A stretch of DNA of 64,000 nt from Streptomyces poonensis (GTDB lineage Bacteria > Actinomycetota > Actinomycetes > Streptomycetales > Streptomycetaceae): the NCBI RefSeq assembly GCF_014650915.1, contig NZ_BMVW01000003.1, positions 409,384 through 473,383 of the forward strand, written 5' to 3'. This document shows, piece after piece, positions 1 to 8,214 of this stretch. Every line of letters starts with the position of its first letter. Positions within the stretch are counted from its first letter, which is position 1. Under the pieces are notes generated by a model, which was not told where the DNA came from, made no database searches, and was given only the letters and a program-made list of their open reading frames with translations. The translations under genes were made by a program, and so were the position numbers.

Positions 1-324
1 CGTGAGGGCGCCTGCCGCGGCGAGTGCCGAGGCAGGGCGTACGCGGCCGGAGGGGAGAGGTCGGTGCGGGCGGTCCTGGGCGTCCTCGGTGCGGTCGGCC
101 CAGTCGTTGAGGGCCATACCCGCCTCGTACAGGCACAAGGAGGAGCCGATGGCGAGCAGGGTGCGCCCGTTCGGCCGGGCGCCCGCCGCCGCGGCGCCCG
201 CGAGAGCGTCGCCGGGGACGGTGAACAGGGCGGGCAGGCGCAGCAGTTCGGACCAGGCCCTCGGGTCCGGCCACCACCGTTGCTGCGGTCCCGTGCCGTC
301 GGACAGCCGGCCCGGCAACGTCAT
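1..324 (-). CDS. UbiA-family prenyltransferase, N-terminal 108 residues (cut by window edge)
   Basis: This is an integral-membrane prenyltransferase of the UbiA superfamily; only the first 108 residues lie in the window and the gene runs off the left edge. Seen: the family's first Asp-rich motif NDWADRTED (NDxxDxxxD form, which binds Mg-diphosphate of the prenyl donor), followed by the usual RPHRPLPSGRV. The ATG at 324 overlaps the stop of the upstream inositol-phosphate-synthase-like gene as ATGA, so the two are probably translationally coupled. Pairing of a UbiA protein with an inositol-phosphate-synthase-like enzyme resembles Ebo-type clusters (family knowledge, not tested). The aromatic or polyol acceptor cannot be told. 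Confidence 0.85.
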   Translation of the reverse strand, partial: MTLPGRLSDGTGPQQRWWPDPRAWSELLRLPALFTVPGDALAGAAAAGARPNGRTLLAIGSSLCLYEAGMALNDWADRTEDAQDRPHRPLPSGRVRPASALAAAGALT

Positions 325-1496
325 CGGGCTCCCTCCGCGTCACCACCGTGGTCGGCAGCGTGTGTGCGCAACCGTTCCGCGAAGCCGGTCAGGACCTCGT
401 ACTGCGCTCCGAGAGCGGACGGGGCGTCGCCCACGGGGTCCTTGAAGTAGAAGGCCAGCTCGGTGAGGGGGCCCGTCAGGCCGGCCTCGTGGGCGCGGGC
501 CGTCAGACGGGCCAGGTCGAGGACCAGGGGTGCGGCGAGCGCGGAGTCGCAGCCCTGCCAGGTGGTCTGGAGGGTCATGCGGGTGCCGAGGAAGCCGTCG
601 AAGGTGATGTGGTCCCAGGCGGTCTTCCAGTCGCCGAGGGCGGGGACGTCGTCGATGTGGGTCTCGCCCTCGGGAGTGGCGCCGAGGGTGTCGGTGAGGA
701 CGCGTTCCTTGCCCGCGTTCTTCGCCGCGGCGGCAGCCGGGTCGGCCAGGGCCGCGCCGTCGCCCCCACCGAGGAGGTTGGTGCCGGACCAGGCCCGTAC
801 GGCCAGCGCACGCTGGGCGAACATCGGGCCGAGCACGGACCGCAGCAGGGTCTGGCCCGTCTTGCCGTCGCGGCCCGCGTACGGCAGGCCGGAGGTCGCG
901 ACGGCGTCGGCGAGGGCGGGATGGTGCAGTCCTGTGGAGGGGGTGAAGTTGACGTACGGGCAGCCCGCGCGGAGCGCTGCCGCCGCGTACAGGGAGCTCG
1001 GAGGGAGGTCGGAGAGGCCGGAGCCCGAAGCCACCGGCTCCGTGGAGGCCACGTTCACCACGACGGTCCGGGCCAGGCCGTGGCGTCCGGTGAAGTCCCG
1101 GATGTCCTCGGCGAAAGCCTCGATCAGTTCCTCGGGGCCGCGGGTGTCGCCCGGGAGGGGGCCGCCCGGCCGGATCTCCCGGTCCGCCGCGGCGAGTTCG
1201 GCGGTGATGGCGGTCGGGAGGCCGTGCGGCAGCACTCCCCCGGCGGCGAGCGCCTCGGCACGCTTGGGGAGGGGGCAGTCGAGGGTGTCGTGACCACCGA
1301 AGACGAGGGACGGCAGCGCGGGCAGACCCGAGCCGGCGAAGGGGGCCGTCTCGGTGACCATGCCCACGGGGGCCCGCAGGCCCGCTGTCACTGCCGCGCA
1401 GCCCGCGACGACGGTCGTGGCGACCGAGCCGCGCGCTCCGATCAGCCACACCCCCACCCTGGGGCGGGAATCGGTAAGGGACACGGACACGGACAT
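321..1496 (-). CDS. Inositol-3-phosphate synthase family protein
   Basis: 391 residues. The family converts glucose 6-phosphate to 1L-myo-inositol 1-phosphate in an NAD-dependent reaction. Seen: an N-terminal NAD-binding glycine motif (VWLIGARGSVATTVV, about residues 13-27), a conserved NVASTEP segment, NFTPSTG, and a C-terminal catalytic half with GRDGKTGQTLL and SGTNLLGGGDG. The ATG at 1496 is chosen because AAGGAGG sits 7 bases upstream; a longer frame to 1688 has no such site and crosses the preceding terminator hairpin. The last bases overlap the UbiA start. This divergent bacterial type may not be the housekeeping inositol synthase and may supply a polyol headgroup to the coupled prenyltransferase (inference). 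Confidence 0.88.
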   Translation of the reverse strand: MSVSVSLTDSRPRVGVWLIGARGSVATTVVAGCAAVTAGLRAPVGMVTETAPFAGSGLPALPSLVFGGHDTLDCPLPKRAEALAAGGVLPHGLPTAITAELAAADREIRPGGPLPGDTRGPEELIEAFAEDIRDFTGRHGLARTVVVNVASTEPVASGSGLSDLPPSSLYAAAALRAGCPYVNFTPSTGLHHPALADAVATSGLPYAGRDGKTGQTLLRSVLGPMFAQRALAVRAWSGTNLLGGGDGAALADPAAAAAKNAGKERVLTDTLGATPEGETHIDDVPALGDWKTAWDHITFDGFLGTRMTLQTTWQGCDSALAAPLVLDLARLTARAHEAGLTGPLTELAFYFKDPVGDAPSALGAQYEVLTGFAERLRTHAADHGGDAEGAR

Positions 1497-1558
1497 GGGC
1501 AAGCCTCCTTGTTGCTGTGCGGCTTCCTGCGCGGCGCCTGTGCGGGGGCAGGGGAAGA

Positions 1559-1592
1559 CGGCGGGCGGGGGTCCGGCGTCCCCCGCCCGCCG
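1559..1592 (-). terminator. Rho-independent-like hairpin after the ThuA-DUF1080 gene
   Basis: Perfect inverted repeat with 13-bp arms (cggcgggcggggg) and an 8-base loop, lying just after the stop of the ThuA-DUF1080 gene and before the inositol-phosphate-synthase-like gene. There is no T tract, as is common in high-GC actinobacteria. It suggests that the sugar-oxidation genes and the inositol/UbiA pair are separate transcripts. Confidence 0.65.
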
Positions 1593-1596
1593 CCGT

Positions 1597-3036
1597 TCAG
1601 TTGCCCGGTGCGGAGTCCGCGGTGGCGGAGGTCCGCGTGGGCAGTTCCTTGATCCGGACGTTGCGGAAGGAGACCTCGTCATCGGCACCGTGGTTCTGGA
1701 TGCCGATGTGGCCGTCCTTCAGGCTGCGGGCCGGATCGGTGTTGGTGAAATCGTTGATCTTCACGCCGTTGAGCCAGATGCGGAGGCGTTCGCCCTCGAC
1801 CCGGATCTCGTACGTGTTCCACTCACCCGGCGGGTTCAGCGCATGGTCGCGCTTCTTGATGTCGGCGGACCGGAAGCTGTACACGGAGCCCGTCGTGCGG
1901 TCAGGGGCGTCGGTCGCGTCGATCTGGATCTCGTAGCCGTTGTTCACGGCCGACCACGGGTCGTCGGAGGCCGGGAAGCCCACGAAGACGCCCGAGTTGT
2001 CGTCCCCGGACATCCTCCAGTCCAGCTTCAGGGAGTACGACGACTTGAGCTCCGTACCGGCGTACCAGAGCATCCCCATGCCGCCCGACGACGTGATCGT
2101 GCCGTCGTCGGCGTTCAGCTCGAACGTCCCCGGGCCCGCCTGCTTCCACGCCGCGAGCGATTCCGCGGTGCCGTCGAAGAGGGACCGGTAGCCGTTCTCG
2201 GGGCGGCAGTCGGCCTGGGCCGCGCCGATCGCCCACCGGATGCCGCCCGCCAGGTGCTGGAGGAAGGCCGGCTCCGTGTACGACTCCTTGGTGTGCCCGC
2301 CTCCGGTGTAGAAGGCGCGCCCGCCCTCGTACTCCTGGCACCAGGCGATCGGGTGGTCGCCGTTCATGGTGCCGCCGGTGTACGACGACTCGTCGAGCGA
2401 GGCGAGGACGCGGGCCTGTGCGCGCGGGTTGGAGCGGTAGTTGTACCACTCGTCGGTGCGCTCCCAGGTGGCGCCCAGGTGGGCGGTGGCCGGGTGGGCG
2501 TGGTCCTCCACGTCGACCGTGGCGGACTGGATCGCCGGGTGGGAGTGGAAGTACGCCCCGGCGAGCCCGCCGTAGAACGGCCAGTCGTACTCGGTGTCGG
2601 CGGCCGCGTGGACGCCCACGTAGCCACCGCCCCGCTCGACGTACCGTTCGAAGGCGCGCTGCTGGGTCCGGTCCAGGACGTCGCCGGTGGTCGACATGAA
2701 GACGACGGCGTCGTACCGCGCGAGGTTCCGCGAGGTGAAGGCGCGCGCGTCCTCCGTGGCGTCGACCGCGAAGCCGTTCGCGGCGCCCAGTTCCCGTACG
2801 GCCGCGATGCCCTCGGGGATCGAGTCGTGCCGGAACCCGGCCGTCTTGGAGAACACCAGCACCCGGTCCTTGACCCGGTCCGCGCCCGTGCGCTCACCGC
2901 CGGCCCCCTGGGACACCGCCGGCCCCGACAGCCCGGCGATCAGCAGCGCCGCACCCATGGCGACCGTTCCGAGCCTGCCCACCGTGCCCAGCCGGGCGGC
3001 CGTGGCCGTGGAAGTGGAAGTGACCGTCAGTCGCAT
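1597..3036 (-). CDS. Secreted ThuA domain - DUF1080 (3-keto-glycoside hydrolase-type) fusion
   Basis: 479 residues. After a signal peptide (about 1-40) comes a ThuA domain (about 50-260; RVLVFSKTAGFRHDSI start, GVHAAADTEYDWPFYGGLAGAYF core), an amidotransferase-like flavodoxin fold named from trehalose utilisation. The second half is DUF1080 (about 285-465; NGYRSLFDGTAESLAAWK, DWRMSGDDNSGVFVGF, INDFTNTDPARSLKDGHIGIQNHG), a concanavalin-like domain some members of which hydrolyse 3-keto-disaccharides. The start at 3036 opens straight into the signal sequence. Only 10 bp separate it from the upstream PQQ-type dehydrogenase, so the two are probably co-expressed and act outside the cell: one oxidising a sugar, the other cleaving the keto-sugar (inference). 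Confidence 0.85.
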   Translation of the reverse strand: MRLTVTSTSTATAARLGTVGRLGTVAMGAALLIAGLSGPAVSQGAGGERTGADRVKDRVLVFSKTAGFRHDSIPEGIAAVRELGAANGFAVDATEDARAFTSRNLARYDAVVFMSTTGDVLDRTQQRAFERYVERGGGYVGVHAAADTEYDWPFYGGLAGAYFHSHPAIQSATVDVEDHAHPATAHLGATWERTDEWYNYRSNPRAQARVLASLDESSYTGGTMNGDHPIAWCQEYEGGRAFYTGGGHTKESYTEPAFLQHLAGGIRWAIGAAQADCRPENGYRSLFDGTAESLAAWKQAGPGTFELNADDGTITSSGGMGMLWYAGTELKSSYSLKLDWRMSGDDNSGVFVGFPASDDPWSAVNNGYEIQIDATDAPDRTTGSVYSFRSADIKKRDHALNPPGEWNTYEIRVEGERLRIWLNGVKINDFTNTDPARSLKDGHIGIQNHGADDEVSFRNVRIKELPTRTSATADSAPGN

Positions 3037-3046
3037 CACACCCACC

Positions 3047-5569
3047 TCACTTCGTCGTGAACGTGAAGTCGTCCACCTCGAAGAGCTGGGCGGTGCCCCT
3101 CTTGCCCTTGAAGACGAGGTAGAGCGTGGTGGTGTCGCGCGGCGGGAGGAACAGCTTGGCGGTGACGTCCTGGTAGGTCTCCGCGCCACCGGTCACCGGG
3201 ACGGTCGCCGAGCCGAGCAGCCGGCCCTTCGGGGAGCCCGCGCGGATCTCCAGCTTGCCCCCCGCGGCCTCGGCGGCGACCCGCGCCGTGACCTTCGTGG
3301 CGTTGGAGAGGGCGTACGGCTCGAAGGAGATCCAGTCGCCGTTGGAGATGTCACCGACGGTCTTGGCGCCGTGCGCGGAGGTGCGGTTCTGCACCGTCAC
3401 GCCGGAGGAGGCGTCGTAGTGCTCGGCCTGGCGGTGGCGGGGCTGGAGGACGTGCTGGTCGTGGGTGGTCAGCGCGGCCTGGCCGCCGCCACCGTTGTCG
3501 GTGTACTCGGCGTCGAAGACACCGAAGATGTTGGCGTTCTCGTCGTGGCCGCCGTCGGCGCTGGTCTGGATGGTGCCGGAGCAGCCGTTCGCCGAGGTGA
3601 GCGGGTGGCCGTGGCTGTCGTGGCCGAGGATGAAGGTGACCTTGACCTTGGAGCAGTCGATGCTGCGGCCGTCCTCGGGGTCGGTGACCTTCACCTTGAA
3701 CGGCACGGCGTCACCGAAGCTGAACAGCTGGCCGTCCTTCGGGAGCTCCAGCGTCACCGTGGGCGCGGTGTTGCCGACCACGACCTGCACGCTGGCGCTG
3801 CCGGTGCGGCCCTGCGGGTCCTTCGCGGTCACCGTGGCCGTGTAGGTGCCGTTCTTCTTGTACGTGTGGCGCGGGTCGGCCGCCGTGGACGTGCCGCCGT
3901 CGCCGAAGTCCCAGCTGTAGGTGAGCGCGTCGCCGTCGGCGTCCGTGGAGCCGGCGGAGGAGAAGTTGACCCGCAGCGGTGCCTGGCCGCTGGTGCGGTC
4001 GGCCGTGGCCTGGGCGACCGGCGAGTGCCCGTCGGTGGCGTTCTCGATGCGGTACAGGGCGGAGTGCTCGTCGCCGCCGAACCAGGAGAGGCCGTAGTCG
4101 AGGACGTACAGCGCGCCGTCCGGGCCGAAGGCCATGTCCATCACCTGCGTACCCGCCCAGGGCACGTCGTTGATGGACTGCACGGTGCCGTCCGCGTCCG
4201 AGGTGATCCGCTTGATCCACTGGCGGCCGAACTCGCCCACGAAGAGGTCGCCGTCGTACGCCTCCGGGAACTTCACCGGGGAGTCGAGGTCGGGGTCGTA
4301 GTGGTAGACCGGACCGCCCGTCGGGGACTCGGAGCCGTCACCGAGCTCCGGCACGGACGCGCCGTCGTACGGGATCCAGGCGGGCTCGGCGGGCGGCAGG
4401 TCGACCAGGCCGGTGTTGTTCGGCGAGGTGTTCTTCGGTGCCGAGCAGTCGAACTTCTCGCCCGAGGTGCCGGTCGCGAAGTCGTAGTCGACGTAGGCGT
4501 CGTTGTTCCCCGTGCAGTACGGCCAGCCGAAGTTGCCCGGCTTGGTCACGCGCGCGAACTCGACCTGGCCGGCCGGGCCGCGGTTCGGGTTGGCAGCGCC
4601 CGCGTCGGGACCGTAGTCGCCGACGTAGATGATGCCGGTCTCCTTGTCGATGTTGAACCGGAACGGGTTGCGGAAGCCCATCGCGTAGATCTCGGGCCGC
4701 GTCTTCTCCGTGCCGGGCGCGAAGAGGTTGCCCTCGGGGACGGAGTACGAGCCGTCGTCGTTCACCTTGATGCGCAGGATCTTGCCGCGCAGGTCGTTGG
4801 TGTTGCCGGAGGTGCGCTGGGCGTCGAAGACCGGATTGCGGTTGGCGCGCTCGTCGATGGGCGTGTAGCCGTCCGACTGGAAGGGGTTCGAGTCGTCGCC
4901 CGTCGACAGGTAGAGGTTGCCGTCCTTGTCGAAGTCGATGTCGCCGCCGACGTGGCAGCACATGCCGCGGGTGGCGGGGATGTCGAGGATCTGCTTCTCG
5001 CTGGCGAGGTCCAGCGTGCCGTCGGTGTTCAGCACGAAGCGCGACAGCCGGTTGACGCCGTCGAAGGGGGCGAAGTCGGCGGCGGTGCCGTTCTCGGGGG
5101 CGTCACCCTCCGGGGTGTCCATCGGGGGCGCGTAGTAGAGATAGATGAAACGGTTCTCCGCGAAGCCGGGGTCGACGCCGACGCCCTGGAGGCCCTCCTC
5201 GTCGTGCGAGTACACGTCGAGCTTGCCCGCGAGCCGGGTGTTGCCGGCGGCGTCGGTGATGCGGAGCTCGCCGTCGCGCGAGGTGTGCAGGACGGAGCGG
5301 TCCGGGAGAACGGCCAGCGACATGGGCTCGCCGACCTCCGCCTCCCCCTTGGCGAGGGTGACCTGCTGGAAGTCCTCGGCGGCGGCCGCGGCCCGCACGC
5401 CGGTCTCCGAGTCGGCCGCGCCGGCCGCGGGTGCGGTGAGGGAGAGCGAGCCGCCCGCGAGCAGCAGCCCGCTCAGCAGGGCGAGCGCCCCCTTGAGTCT
5501 CGGGCGTCTGGTGGGGCCGGTACGGCCGATGCGGCCGGTGGGGTTCTTGTTCTCGTCGTACGGGTGCAC
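3047..5569 (-). CDS. Secreted PQQ-dependent sugar dehydrogenase-like protein with PKD and CBM6-like domains
   Basis: 840 residues, GTG start with GGAGGC just upstream. Order: signal peptide (to about 51, ending AAGAADS), a soluble glucose-dehydrogenase-type six-bladed propeller (about 65-500; GLQGVGVDPGFAENRFIYLYY, GDIDFDKDGNLYLSTGDD, RGKILRI, GFRNPFRFNID), a PKD domain (about 510-600; YSWDFGDGGTST), another beta domain, and a C-terminal CBM6-like module (about 705-840; HYDASSGVTVQNRTSAHG, GDWISFEPYAL). The propeller type oxidises sugars using PQQ; whether this protein binds PQQ is not shown and no PQQ synthesis genes are in the window. The carbohydrate-binding tail suggests a polymer or surface substrate. 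It precedes the ThuA-DUF1080 gene by 10 bp. Confidence 0.85.
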   Translation of the reverse strand: MHPYDENKNPTGRIGRTGPTRRPRLKGALALLSGLLLAGGSLSLTAPAAGAADSETGVRAAAAAEDFQQVTLAKGEAEVGEPMSLAVLPDRSVLHTSRDGELRITDAAGNTRLAGKLDVYSHDEEGLQGVGVDPGFAENRFIYLYYAPPMDTPEGDAPENGTAADFAPFDGVNRLSRFVLNTDGTLDLASEKQILDIPATRGMCCHVGGDIDFDKDGNLYLSTGDDSNPFQSDGYTPIDERANRNPVFDAQRTSGNTNDLRGKILRIKVNDDGSYSVPEGNLFAPGTEKTRPEIYAMGFRNPFRFNIDKETGIIYVGDYGPDAGAANPNRGPAGQVEFARVTKPGNFGWPYCTGNNDAYVDYDFATGTSGEKFDCSAPKNTSPNNTGLVDLPPAEPAWIPYDGASVPELGDGSESPTGGPVYHYDPDLDSPVKFPEAYDGDLFVGEFGRQWIKRITSDADGTVQSINDVPWAGTQVMDMAFGPDGALYVLDYGLSWFGGDEHSALYRIENATDGHSPVAQATADRTSGQAPLRVNFSSAGSTDADGDALTYSWDFGDGGTSTAADPRHTYKKNGTYTATVTAKDPQGRTGSASVQVVVGNTAPTVTLELPKDGQLFSFGDAVPFKVKVTDPEDGRSIDCSKVKVTFILGHDSHGHPLTSANGCSGTIQTSADGGHDENANIFGVFDAEYTDNGGGGQAALTTHDQHVLQPRHRQAEHYDASSGVTVQNRTSAHGAKTVGDISNGDWISFEPYALSNATKVTARVAAEAAGGKLEIRAGSPKGRLLGSATVPVTGGAETYQDVTAKLFLPPRDTTTLYLVFKGKRGTAQLFEVDDFTFTTK

Positions 5570-5603
5570 GAAATGCCTCCAGTAAGGCCAGTGAGTGCCG
5601 GTC

Positions 5604-5657
5604 GTACGGGGTGTACGGGATGTACGGGAAGTGCGGAATGTACGGGAAGTGCGGGAT
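5604..5657. repeat. 9-bp tandem repeat, six units, in the spacer before the dehydrogenase
   Basis: Six consecutive 9-bp units of the form GTRCGGRRW: gtacggggt, gtacgggat, gtacgggaa, gtgcggaat, gtacgggaa, gtgcgggat. They occupy the spacer between the TIM-barrel isomerase and the secreted dehydrogenase, about 35 bp upstream of its GTG start. No coding use is seen. Confidence 0.85.
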
Positions 5658-5713
5658 GTGGTGCGGTATGCCGGGGTGCGCCGTCACCCCGGAGGAGAAC
5701 GGTGGTGCCGGGC

Positions 5714-5748
5714 GTTCCCGGGGCTCGGGCACTCCTCGCCCCGGGAAC
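5714..5748. terminator. Inverted repeat after the TIM-barrel isomerase gene
   Basis: Ten-bp perfect arms (gttcccgggg / ccccgggaac) with a 15-base loop, 18 bp beyond the isomerase stop. It may terminate or attenuate transcription before the dehydrogenase gene. Confidence 0.5.
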
Positions 5749-5766
5749 ACGTGCGGGGGCGGGCGG

Positions 5767-6771
5767 CTAGTCGCCGCCGCCGAACGCCGCGTCGAACGAG
5801 GCCGACGGCGGCTCGAAGTCGAATGCCTTCAGGCGGGTCAGGGCCTCGGGTGCGCCCTGCAGCCGGTCCATTCCGGCGTCCTCCCACTCGACGGAGACGG
5901 GGCCCCGGTAGTCGATGGAGCGGAGCATCCGGAAGACGTCCTCCCAGGGCACGTCGCCGTGGCCGGCGGAGACGAAGTCCCAGCCGCGGCGCGGGTCGCC
6001 CCACGGCAGGTGGGAGCCGAGGCGGCCGTTGCGGCCGTCGAGGCGCTTGCGGGCCTCCTTGCAGTCGACGTGGTAGATCCGGTCCTTGAAGTCCCACAGG
6101 AAGCCGACCGGGTCGAGGTCCTGCCACACGAAGTGGGAGGGGTCGAAGTTGAGGCCGAAGGCCGGGCGCCGGTCGACCGCGTCCAGGGCGCGCTGGGTGG
6201 TCCAGTAGTCGTAGGCGATCTCGCTGGGGTGGACCTCGTGCGCGAACCGTACGCCCTCGGCGTCGAACACGTCGAGGATCGGGTTCCAGCGCGCGGCGAA
6301 GTCCTCGTAGCCGCGCTCGATCATGGACTCGGGGGCGGGCGGGAACATGGCGACCAGGTGCCAGATCGCCGAGCCGGTGAAGCCGATGACCGTGTCGACG
6401 CCGAGGGCGGCGGCGGCCCGCGCGGTGTCTGCGATCTCGGCGGCGGCCCGCTGCCGTACGCCCTCGGGCTCGCCGTCGCCCCAGATGCGGGCGGGCAGGA
6501 TGGCCTGGTGGCGCTCGTCGATGATCGCGTCGCAGACGGCCTGGCCGACCAGGTGGTTGGAGATCGCCCAGCACTTGAGGCCGTACTTGTCGAGGAGAGC
6601 GTGGCGCGAGGCGACGTAGCCGGGGTCGGCGAGCGCCTTGTCGACCTCGAAGTGGTCGCCCCAGCAGGCGAGTTCGAGTCCGTCGTAGCCGAAGTCGCGG
6701 GCGAGGCGGCAGACCTCTTCCAGGGGCAGATCGGCCCACTGGCCGGTGAACAGCGTGAAGGTGCGCGGCAT
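5767..6771 (-). CDS. Sugar phosphate isomerase/epimerase (xylose isomerase-like TIM barrel)
   Basis: 334 residues, cytoplasmic, no signal peptide. The AP-endonuclease-2/xylose-isomerase-like barrel shows metal and substrate motifs: [16 protein letters not shown] near the start, [15 protein letters not shown] (metal-ligand region), [22 protein letters not shown] and [10 protein letters not shown] at the end. Family members isomerise or epimerise sugars, keto-sugars and inositols. It follows the Gfo/Idh/MocA oxidoreductase by 19 bp, the classic pairing in pathways that oxidise and then isomerise an imported sugar. Exact substrate unknown; by context a keto-sugar from the secreted enzymes encoded downstream. 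Confidence 0.9.
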   Translation of the reverse strand: MPRTFTLFTGQWADLPLEEVCRLARDFGYDGLELACWGDHFEVDKALADPGYVASRHALLDKYGLKCWAISNHLVGQAVCDAIIDERHQAILPARIWGDGEPEGVRQRAAAEIADTARAAAALGVDTVIGFTGSAIWHLVAMFPPAPESMIERGYEDFAARWNPILDVFDAEGVRFAHEVHPSEIAYDYWTTQRALDAVDRRPAFGLNFDPSHFVWQDLDPVGFLWDFKDRIYHVDCKEARKRLDGRNGRLGSHLPWGDPRRGWDFVSAGHGDVPWEDVFRMLRSIDYRGPVSVEWEDAGMDRLQGAPEALTRLKAFDFEPPSASFDAAFGGGD

Positions 6772-6790
6772 GGCTGTGCTGACCTCCTCG

Positions 6791-8068
6791 TCAGACCGTG
6801 GTCGGCGTGGTGGGCGCGGTCGGGGTGACCGGGCCGATGGGGTCCACCGGCAGGACCGGGGTGTAGACGGAGTTCTTCGCGGCGCTCTCCTCGACGGCGG
6901 CGAGCACGCGCTGCACCTGGAGTCCGTCGGCGAAGGACGGCTCGGGAGCGGTGCCGGACGCGATGGCGTGCACGAGGTCGCGGGCCTGGTGCACGAAGGT
7001 GTGCTCGTAGCCGAGACCGTGGCCCGGCGGCCACCACGCCTCCAGGTACGGGTGGTCGGGCTCGGTGACGAGGATGCGGCGGAAGCCGGCGTGGGCGCCC
7101 GGCTCGGTGTGGTCGTGGTAGGAGAGCTCGTTGAGCCGCTCCAGGTCGAAGGCGAGGGAGCCGCGTTCGCCGTTGAGCTCGATACGCAGGGCGTTCTTGC
7201 GTCCGGTGGCGAACCGGGTGGCCTCGAAGGAGGCGATCACGCCGGAGGCGAACCGGCCGGTGAACAGGGCCGCGTCGTCGACGGTGACCGGTCCGCGCCC
7301 GTCGCCGCCGCCCGCGTCGGCCAGCCCGCTCGACGCTCCGGCGGGCAGCGGACGCTCCCGTACGAAGGTCTCGGTGAGCGCGGAGACACCGGCGACGGGC
7401 TCGCCCACGAGGTACTGCGCGAGGTCGACGATGTGCGCGCCCAGGTCGCCGAGCGCGCCGGACCCCGCGGCCTCCTTGCGCAGCCGCCAGGTCAGCGGGA
7501 ACTCGGGGTCCACCAGCCAGTCCTGGAGGTAGGTCACGCGGAGGTGGCGCAGGGCGCCGAGGCGGCCCTCGGCGACCATCTTCCGGGCGAGCGCGGTGGC
7601 GGGCACGCGGCGGTAGTTGAAGCCGACCATGGCGAGCTGCCCGCGCTCCCGGGCCGCCGCGGCCGCCTGGACCATGGCCTCGGCCTCCTCCACCGTGTTG
7701 GCGAGGGGCTTCTCGCACAGCACGTGCTTGCCGGCGGCCAGGGCGGCGATCGCGATCTCCGCGTGGCTGTCACCGGGGGTGCAGATGTCGACGAGGTCGA
7801 CGTCGTCGCGGGTGATCAGCGCGTGCCAGTCGGTCTCGGCCGCCGCCCAGCCGTGCCGGCCGGCCATGGCGCGTACGGCGTCGCCGTCCCGGCCGCAGAC
7901 GGCGGCGAGGACGGGGCTCAGCGGCAGGTCGAAGACGCGGCCCGCGGTGCGCCAGCCCTGCGAGTGGGCGGCGCCCATGAACGCGTATCCGACCATACCC
8001 ACGCCGAGCGGCGGCTTTCCGCCCCCGTCGCCCTGGTGCGGCTGTGGCGGCTGTGGCGGCTTCGTCAT
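6791..8068 (-). CDS. Gfo/Idh/MocA family oxidoreductase
   Basis: 425 residues. NAD(P)-dependent sugar or inositol dehydrogenase of the glucose-fructose oxidoreductase/inositol dehydrogenase/MocA family. Seen: Rossmann motif [18 protein letters not shown] (about 22-39), the catalytic lysine in [18 protein letters not shown], and the C-terminal alpha/beta substrate domain ([23 protein letters not shown], the family's GG..DxG.H region). The ATG at 8068 has GGAGGACACCCCG before it; a frame open further upstream crosses the octamer repeat array and is not used. It is 19 bp from the isomerase downstream. The family includes ThuB-type 3-keto-sugar enzymes, which fits the secreted ThuA-DUF1080 gene (inference). 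Confidence 0.9.
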   Translation of the reverse strand: MTKPPQPPQPHQGDGGGKPPLGVGMVGYAFMGAAHSQGWRTAGRVFDLPLSPVLAAVCGRDGDAVRAMAGRHGWAAAETDWHALITRDDVDLVDICTPGDSHAEIAIAALAAGKHVLCEKPLANTVEEAEAMVQAAAAARERGQLAMVGFNYRRVPATALARKMVAEGRLGALRHLRVTYLQDWLVDPEFPLTWRLRKEAAGSGALGDLGAHIVDLAQYLVGEPVAGVSALTETFVRERPLPAGASSGLADAGGGDGRGPVTVDDAALFTGRFASGVIASFEATRFATGRKNALRIELNGERGSLAFDLERLNELSYHDHTEPGAHAGFRRILVTEPDHPYLEAWWPPGHGLGYEHTFVHQARDLVHAIASGTAPEPSFADGLQVQRVLAAVEESAAKNSVYTPVLPVDPIGPVTPTAPTTPTTV

Positions 8069-8081
8069 CGGGGTGTCCTCC

Positions 8082-8145
8082 TCGGACTCTCGGGCTCTCG
8101 TGCCCTCGGGCTTTCGGACTCTCGGGCCCTCGGGCTCTCGTGCTC
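8082..8145. repeat. 8-bp tandem repeat, eight units
   Basis: Eight consecutive octamers based on TCGGGCTC (variants tcggactc, tcgtgccc, tcgggctt, tcgggccc, tcgtgctc) lie immediately before the oxidoreductase ribosome binding site. Units 1-2 and 5-7 show a higher-order pattern, suggesting duplication by slippage. A single G/C-rich hairpin follows at 8170-8200. Confidence 0.9.
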
Positions 8146-8169
8146 GTCGTCGTGACGCGGTGGGGGGTG

Positions 8170-8200
8170 CGGGCCCGGTCCGGTGGGTGGGCCGGGCCCG
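8170..8200 (-). terminator. Inverted repeat after the substrate-binding protein gene
   Basis: Nine-bp arms (cgggcccgg / ccgggcccg) with a 13-base loop, 15 bp beyond the stop of the binding-protein gene. Probably attenuates read-through into the oxidoreductase gene or protects the transporter mRNA 3' end. Confidence 0.5.
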
Positions 8201-8214
8201 TCCAGCGCGGCCCG

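Noticed and set aside
3047..3189. Longer start for the ThuA-DUF1080 gene
   Set aside because: The upstream part overlaps the dehydrogenase coding end and is Ser/Arg-rich, while the ATG at 3036 leads directly into a signal peptide.
2687..5770. Very long plus-strand open frames such as this one, 44484-48248 and 55248-58802
   Set aside because: They lie opposite well-identified minus-strand genes, have no domain similarity and repetitive Val/Gly/Arg-rich composition, as expected for antisense frames in very GC-rich DNA.
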